A DNA stretch of 16,928 nucleotides from Spirochaetaceae bacterium (lineage in GTDB: Bacteria > Spirochaetota > Spirochaetia > Treponematales > Breznakiellaceae), in contig JAITGJ010000169.1 in the NCBI GenBank assembly GCA_031280705.1, positions 1 through 16,928 on the forward strand, given 5' to 3'. The first letter of the stretch is position 1; every line of letters starts with the position of its first letter. Of the stretch, positions 13,587-16,928 are shown in pieces. Position numbers and translations under genes: made by a program. Below the pieces are notes generated by a model that worked only from the letters and a program-made list of their open reading frames with translations, was not told the origin of the DNA and ran no database searches.

Positions 13587-14951
13587 TTACCCTATCCCGT
13601 ATAACGCCCGGACGCGCTGGAGAAATTCCGTTCCCATGCGCTCAAGGATCAGGGGAACGGCCATATTGTACGTCCGCACGGCCACGGCGGCGCCGTTGAC
13701 CACACCGCTCCAGATATCCCGGATCGCGCCGTCTTCTTCCGCGGCGCCCGCCCCGCCCGCCGCTTCGAGCACCGCTTCCAGAAAACGCTCAAACACGCCG
13801 GGGGCTTCAAAATTATCCGCGCCTTCCCGTATCGCGCGGAGCACGGCTTCGGCTGTTGCGGGCACGGCGGGCAGGGCCGCGCCGCGCGCGGCTTCCTCCA
13901 TGCGCGCGGCACGCGCGGCGAGAAGCGCGGGAGGGGCCGCGCCGTTACGGGCCGCCTGGAGAAGCCTCCGCGCGCGCGCGGCAAGCGAAGCGGCAAACAA
14001 AACGGCGAGCGGGGCAAGCGTTTCCCCGGAAACGGGCAAAAAACGTTCCAGATACCCAAAGATAAGGCTGCCGTTCCGGGCGGGACCTTCCGGGTCCGTC
14101 CGGGCGCGAAACACCCGCCGGATTACCTCCCGTTCGACGGCCGCGTCCCGCCGGGCAAAGTAATAGGGCCTGAGCCGGGAAAGAACCGTGGGGAGGAGCG
14201 CCGCCGGATGCGCCGAACAGAGGACAATCACGGCGGTGGGCGGGGGTTCCTCAAGGATTTTGAGCAGGGCGTTCCGGGCGCCGTCCTGCATCCGTTCGGC
14301 ATTCTCTATCAGCAGTACCTTCCGCCGGGAAAGCGGCGCCATGCGGCACCAAAAAGAGGCGCGGCGGATCTGCGCCACGGGAATCTGGCCGGGAATGCCT
14401 TCCGCCTCAAGTTTCCAGGCGTTTTTGAGTATCGAACCGGCTATCTTTTCCGCCCAGCCGTCTTCGGGCGGGGCGGCTTCTTCTCCACCGCTGTCCGCCG
14501 CGCCGTGGAAGGCGAGCACCTCATTCAGGTCCGCGTCCAGCGCCTCAACAAGCGGGGCGATTTTTTTCGCGCCCGGATCGTCTTCCCACAGGGCGCTGCC
14601 GGCGCGGAGCAGCAGTTTCCGCGCCGCGCGGATAAAGAAAAGCCGCGCCGGCGTATCGGCGTACTCGCGGGAAAAGACGCGCGCGGCGGCGGCGATTTCC
14701 GGGGAAAAGGACCGCGCGCCCAGCGCGAGCAGATCAGGGTGATAGAGCAGGCGGTGGCGGGCGCAATCGGGACAGGCGCAGTTCCACTCCCCGCCGCGGG
14801 CGCAGGAAAGGCCGCGCGCCAGTTCCAGCGCCGCCGTTCCCTTGCCGGAAGCGGCGGGCCCCCGGAACAGAACCGACGGGGCAAGGGCGGACGCGGCAAT
14901 GTCCCGCGCGAGCAAAACCGCCGCGTCCTGGCCGAGAATATTGTCAAACAC
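13587..14951 (-). CDS. holB: DNA polymerase III delta'-like clamp-loader subunit
   Basis: A 454-residue AAA+ protein of the replication clamp loader. Seen: FDNILGQDAA at the start, a Walker A loop GPAASGKG (31-38), a zinc module with Cys49, Cys57, Cys59 and Cys62 followed by HRLLYHPD, a Walker B-like LIENAERM (213-220), NALLKILEEPP (226-236) and LSRLR (256-260), where the family's SRC arginine finger sits. It is longer than usual (E. coli delta' is 334 residues), with an insertion of about 100 residues between the zinc module and Walker B. A true DnaX (gamma/tau) is less likely because Walker B is degenerate. The start is GTG with GGAG six bases before it, overlapping the end of the cvpA-like gene by eight bases. 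Confidence 0.8.
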   Translation of the reverse strand: MFDNILGQDAAVLLARDIAASALAPSVLFRGPAASGKGTAALELARGLSCARGGEWNCACPDCARHRLLYHPDLLALGARSFSPEIAAAARVFSREYADTPARLFFIRAARKLLLRAGSALWEDDPGAKKIAPLVEALDADLNEVLAFHGAADSGGEEAAPPEDGWAEKIAGSILKNAWKLEAEGIPGQIPVAQIRRASFWCRMAPLSRRKVLLIENAERMQDGARNALLKILEEPPPTAVIVLCSAHPAALLPTVLSRLRPYYFARRDAAVEREVIRRVFRARTDPEGPARNGSLIFGYLERFLPVSGETLAPLAVLFAASLAARARRLLQAARNGAAPPALLAARAARMEEAARGAALPAVPATAEAVLRAIREGADNFEAPGVFERFLEAVLEAAGGAGAAEEDGAIRDIWSGVVNGAAVAVRTYNMAVPLILERMGTEFLQRVRALYGIG

Positions 14952-15447
14952 CGGCGTCTCCGGGCGGGAGGGCGATAACGGTTTCTTCCATTACGCCGAT
15001 AACGGGCCTGAGCATGCGGTAGAAAACACTGCCGTTCAGCACCGGCGCGGGATCCATAAGGGGCTGCGCCGAAAACAGCCAGAGAAAGAGCGACACGACC
15101 AGGATGCCTTCGGCGATACCGAACAGCGCGCCCAAAAAATGATCGATGCCGCCGAGCCGGACGCCGTCGACAATATCCCGCAGTATTTTCTCCAGAATCA
15201 GAATCACGATAAAAACAACGATAAAAATTCCGGCAAAGGCGGCAACAGAAGGAATAACCGTCTGACCGGGAAAGTATTTTTCCGCGAGAATGGCCGCAAG
15301 GCGGCGGTGAAAGAAAAACGCGAGGGTAAGCCCCAGCACCCACTGGGCCATGGAAAACACTTCCTTGATAAATCCCCGCACCAGGGCGCGTATCAAGAGG
15401 AGCAGTATTACTACTCCAAAAACAATGTCAATTACCCCGAACCGCAT
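14944..15447 (-). CDS. cvpA: CvpA-family inner-membrane protein
   Basis: A 167-residue membrane protein of the CvpA family. N-terminal FGVIDIVFGVVILLLLIRALVRGFIKE is the family's first helix with its typical Arg-Gly-Phe, followed by two or three further hydrophobic helices (about 35-47, 66-87, 101-123). There is a short polar C-terminus. Family members are linked to colicin V production and, in other bacteria, envelope homeostasis; the biochemical role is not settled. GGGAG precedes the ATG at good spacing. It sits 18 bp after murG and overlaps holB, so it is translated as part of this minus-strand run. Confidence 0.85.
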   Translation of the reverse strand: MRFGVIDIVFGVVILLLLIRALVRGFIKEVFSMAQWVLGLTLAFFFHRRLAAILAEKYFPGQTVIPSVAAFAGIFIVVFIVILILEKILRDIVDGVRLGGIDHFLGALFGIAEGILVVSLFLWLFSAQPLMDPAPVLNGSVFYRMLRPVIGVMEETVIALPPGDAGV

Positions 15448-15465
15448 AATGCTTCTCCCTGTCCC

Positions 15466-16569
15466 TCAAGCTTCCCGCCCGGCGTCCCCGCCGCGGGCTT
15501 CGTCTACAATGGCTTCCGCGATAAGGCGCGCCGCATCGGACCCCGCGAATGCCGCCGCCGCTTTTCCCATCGCCGCAAGGCGCTCCCCATCCGCGGCAAG
15601 GGCCTTTACGGCCGCGCTCAACGCGCCGGCGTCAACATCCCCGGAAAGAACCACCGCCGCCCCGGCTTTTTCAAGCGCGCGGGCGTTTTCCACCTGATCC
15701 CCCCGGGTGCCGCTTCCGCGCAAGGGCGCCAGAATCGCGGGCTTGCCGAGCGCGGCGCATTCCCACACGGTCCCCGCCCCGCTCCGGCACAACACAAGGG
15801 TTGACGCGGCAAGCACATCCGGCATTTCATCCCCGATAAAGGGCCAGGCGCGGTAACGGCTGCTATCGGGAATTTCCCGGTCATTACCCGCGCCGGTCTG
15901 GTGGGCCACAAAAAAACACGCGCTGAGCGCGGGAAGACTTTCCCGCACGAGATCGTTAAGCTGCTTCGCGCCAAGGCTCCCCCCCAGGACGAGCAGGACC
16001 GGCGTCTCCGCGTCCACGCCGATAAAAGCCCGGCCCCGCGCGGCGTCCGCGGTAAAAAATTCCCGGCGTATGGGATTCCCCGCCAGGGTAACCCGCGCGC
16101 GAACCGGCGGTGGAAAAAACGACGCGGTTTGCGGAAACGCCGTAAAGATCCGCCGCGCGAAACGCAGGTTAATCCGGGTAGCGAGGCCCGGACTATAATC
16201 CGATTCATGGGTAAACACGGGGATTTTGAGCAGCGCGGCGGCGATAACGGGCGGCGCCGACACAAATCCCCCCTTGGAAAAGAGCAGGGCGGGTTTTTCC
16301 CGCTTGAGGATAAAAAAGGCCGCGGCGATACCGGCCAGCACCCGGAAGACATCGGTAACATTGCGCAGGGAAATATAACGCCTGAGCTTCCCCGCGGGAA
16401 TGCCGAAAAAGGGAAGCCCCGCGCCTTCCACGAGGGCGCGATCCATGCCGCGCGACGCGCCAATCCAGAATATCCGGCAGGGAACCAGTTCCCGCACCGC
16501 CCGGGCCGTCGCGATACCGGGGTAAATGTGCCCGCCCGTGCCGCCGCCGGTAAAGGCGATACTTATCAT
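15466..16569 (-). CDS. murG: MurG, lipid I N-acetylglucosaminyltransferase
   Basis: A 367-residue GT-B glycosyltransferase that adds GlcNAc from UDP-GlcNAc to lipid I, making lipid II on the inner face of the membrane. The N-domain has FTGGGTGGHIYPGIA (6-20) and the second G loop KGGFVSAPPVIAA (99-111), followed by HESDYSPGLATR (121-132), where most MurG read HEQNAVPG. The C-domain shows VLGGSLGAKQLN, then the UDP-sugar region CRSGAGTVWECAALGKPAILAPL and a DQVENARALEKAGAA block. The start ATG has no Shine-Dalgarno sequence; the 40 bases before it are TA/GC mixed with a CGCTAGCG palindrome. A dense palindrome cluster lies between it and the gene to the right. Confidence 0.96.
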   Translation of the reverse strand: MISIAFTGGGTGGHIYPGIATARAVRELVPCRIFWIGASRGMDRALVEGAGLPFFGIPAGKLRRYISLRNVTDVFRVLAGIAAAFFILKREKPALLFSKGGFVSAPPVIAAALLKIPVFTHESDYSPGLATRINLRFARRIFTAFPQTASFFPPPVRARVTLAGNPIRREFFTADAARGRAFIGVDAETPVLLVLGGSLGAKQLNDLVRESLPALSACFFVAHQTGAGNDREIPDSSRYRAWPFIGDEMPDVLAASTLVLCRSGAGTVWECAALGKPAILAPLRGSGTRGDQVENARALEKAGAAVVLSGDVDAGALSAAVKALAADGERLAAMGKAAAAFAGSDAARLIAEAIVDEARGGDAGREA

Positions 16570-16610
16570 GGCGATAAAAATAACCGGTTTTGCGCCGTTT
16601 CGCTAGTGGT

Positions 16611-16820
16611 GCCCACAATCCGCATCCATGCGGATTGTGGGCTTGGGTTTTGCGGCTGCGCCGCAAAACCCAGAATGGGGGTGTCCGCATGACATTCCGC
16701 CTCCGTGCGGAATGTCATGCGGGGGCATATCCCCGCGAACAGATACGGGCCGGGCCGGATGCGGGGTTTTGCCAAGCCCAAAACCCTACGGGTTTTGGGC
16801 AGGCTCCCGCTTTTGCGGGA
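16611..16820. repeat. Cluster of near-perfect palindromes upstream of murG
   Basis: Separate inverted repeats in about 210 bases. P1: 15-bp perfect arms, 16611-16625 with 16628-16642. P2: 13-bp arms, 16644-16656 with 16660-16672. P3: 16-bp perfect arms, 16685-16700 with 16707-16722. P4: GGGG/CCCC at 16722-16734, overlapping P3. P5: 11-bp arms, 16776-16786 with 16790-16800. P6: TCCCGC/GCGGGA at 16805-16820. The arms differ from one another, so these are not copies of one unit. P5 and P6 fall inside or across the end of the gene at the right edge. Confidence 0.85.
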
Positions 16821-16928
16821 TCACGATGCCCCAACTGATAAATTCCGCCTCGTTTTCCACCGTGTTGAGCGCTATCGCCTCATGCAATGTCGCCTGTTCC
16901 GTGTAGTACTTCTCCCCCGCGTACAGCG
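16786..16928 (-). CDS. 3' end of an unidentified gene, cut by the window edge
   Basis: The last 46 codons of a minus-strand frame (in frame from 16926), ending in TAG at 16786-16788. The text is protein-like and acidic: YYTEQATLHEAIALNTVENE, then FISWGIVIPQ, then a short basic/proline tail KREPAQNP. The final codons are written by palindromes P6 and P5, so the C-terminus may have been extended or replaced when those palindromes arose. I do not recognise the family from so short a piece. It is in the same orientation as murG, with about 215 bp between them. Confidence 0.5.
   Translation of the reverse strand, partial: LYAGEKYYTEQATLHEAIALNTVENEAEFISWGIVIPQKREPAQNP

Noticed and set aside
14208..14978. 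Long plus-strand frame of 256 codons, and similar frames at 13201-14163, 14842-15804 and 15901-16692
   Set aside because: All are shadows of holB, cvpA, murG and the kinase. Their composition is Arg/Gly/Ala-rich low-complexity text with no motif.

Overview
The window reads as chromosomal DNA of a GC-rich spirochaete, most likely a Treponema relative of the insect-gut type. This is inference. It rests on the two-domain nucleoside diphosphate kinase, a remnant of a glycine-rich repeat surface protein of a style I associate with termite-gut treponemes, two lipoproteins, and intergenic DNA full of short palindromes and repeats. No rRNA, tRNA, CRISPR array or insertion sequence was found.

Left part (1-4834) is accessory in character. 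A 23-bp tandem repeat array (248-358) precedes a small FN3-like lipoprotein (497-919) with a good terminator. A SAM methyltransferase lies on the minus strand (1114-1851). A gene-poor stretch follows with a 13-G homopolymer (2046-2058). A lipoprotein FKBP-type prolyl isomerase (2551-3321, +) and a two-domain NDK (3356-4549, -) then converge on a terminator. Each of these two genes is preceded by a diverged copy of the same three-hairpin element (2399-2529 and 4579-4706). The stems differ by paired changes while linkers and loops are kept. This is the most interesting signal in the window.

Middle part (4835-10071) is mainly housekeeping. A GyrI-like ligand-binding protein and a tyrosine-phosphatase-family protein form a tight minus-strand pair, divergent from enolase (6463-7764). 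Behind enolase are a hairpin and a 246-bp remnant of a repeat-rich surface protein. Then come purM and purN, two steps of IMP synthesis.

Right part (10139-16928) is one long minus-strand run, read right to left: an unidentified gene cut by the window edge, a cluster of perfect palindromes, murG (peptidoglycan lipid II synthesis), a CvpA-family membrane protein, a DNA polymerase III delta'-like clamp-loader subunit, a soluble PAS histidine kinase, an NtrC-type regulator, and an AT-rich flavodoxin/ferredoxin (EFR1-type) gene. The spacing from murG to the regulator is tight (overlaps or gaps of 18 bp or less), which suggests an operon. The NtrC-type regulator carries threonine where the Walker A lysine should be, although its GAFTGA loop and Walker B are intact.
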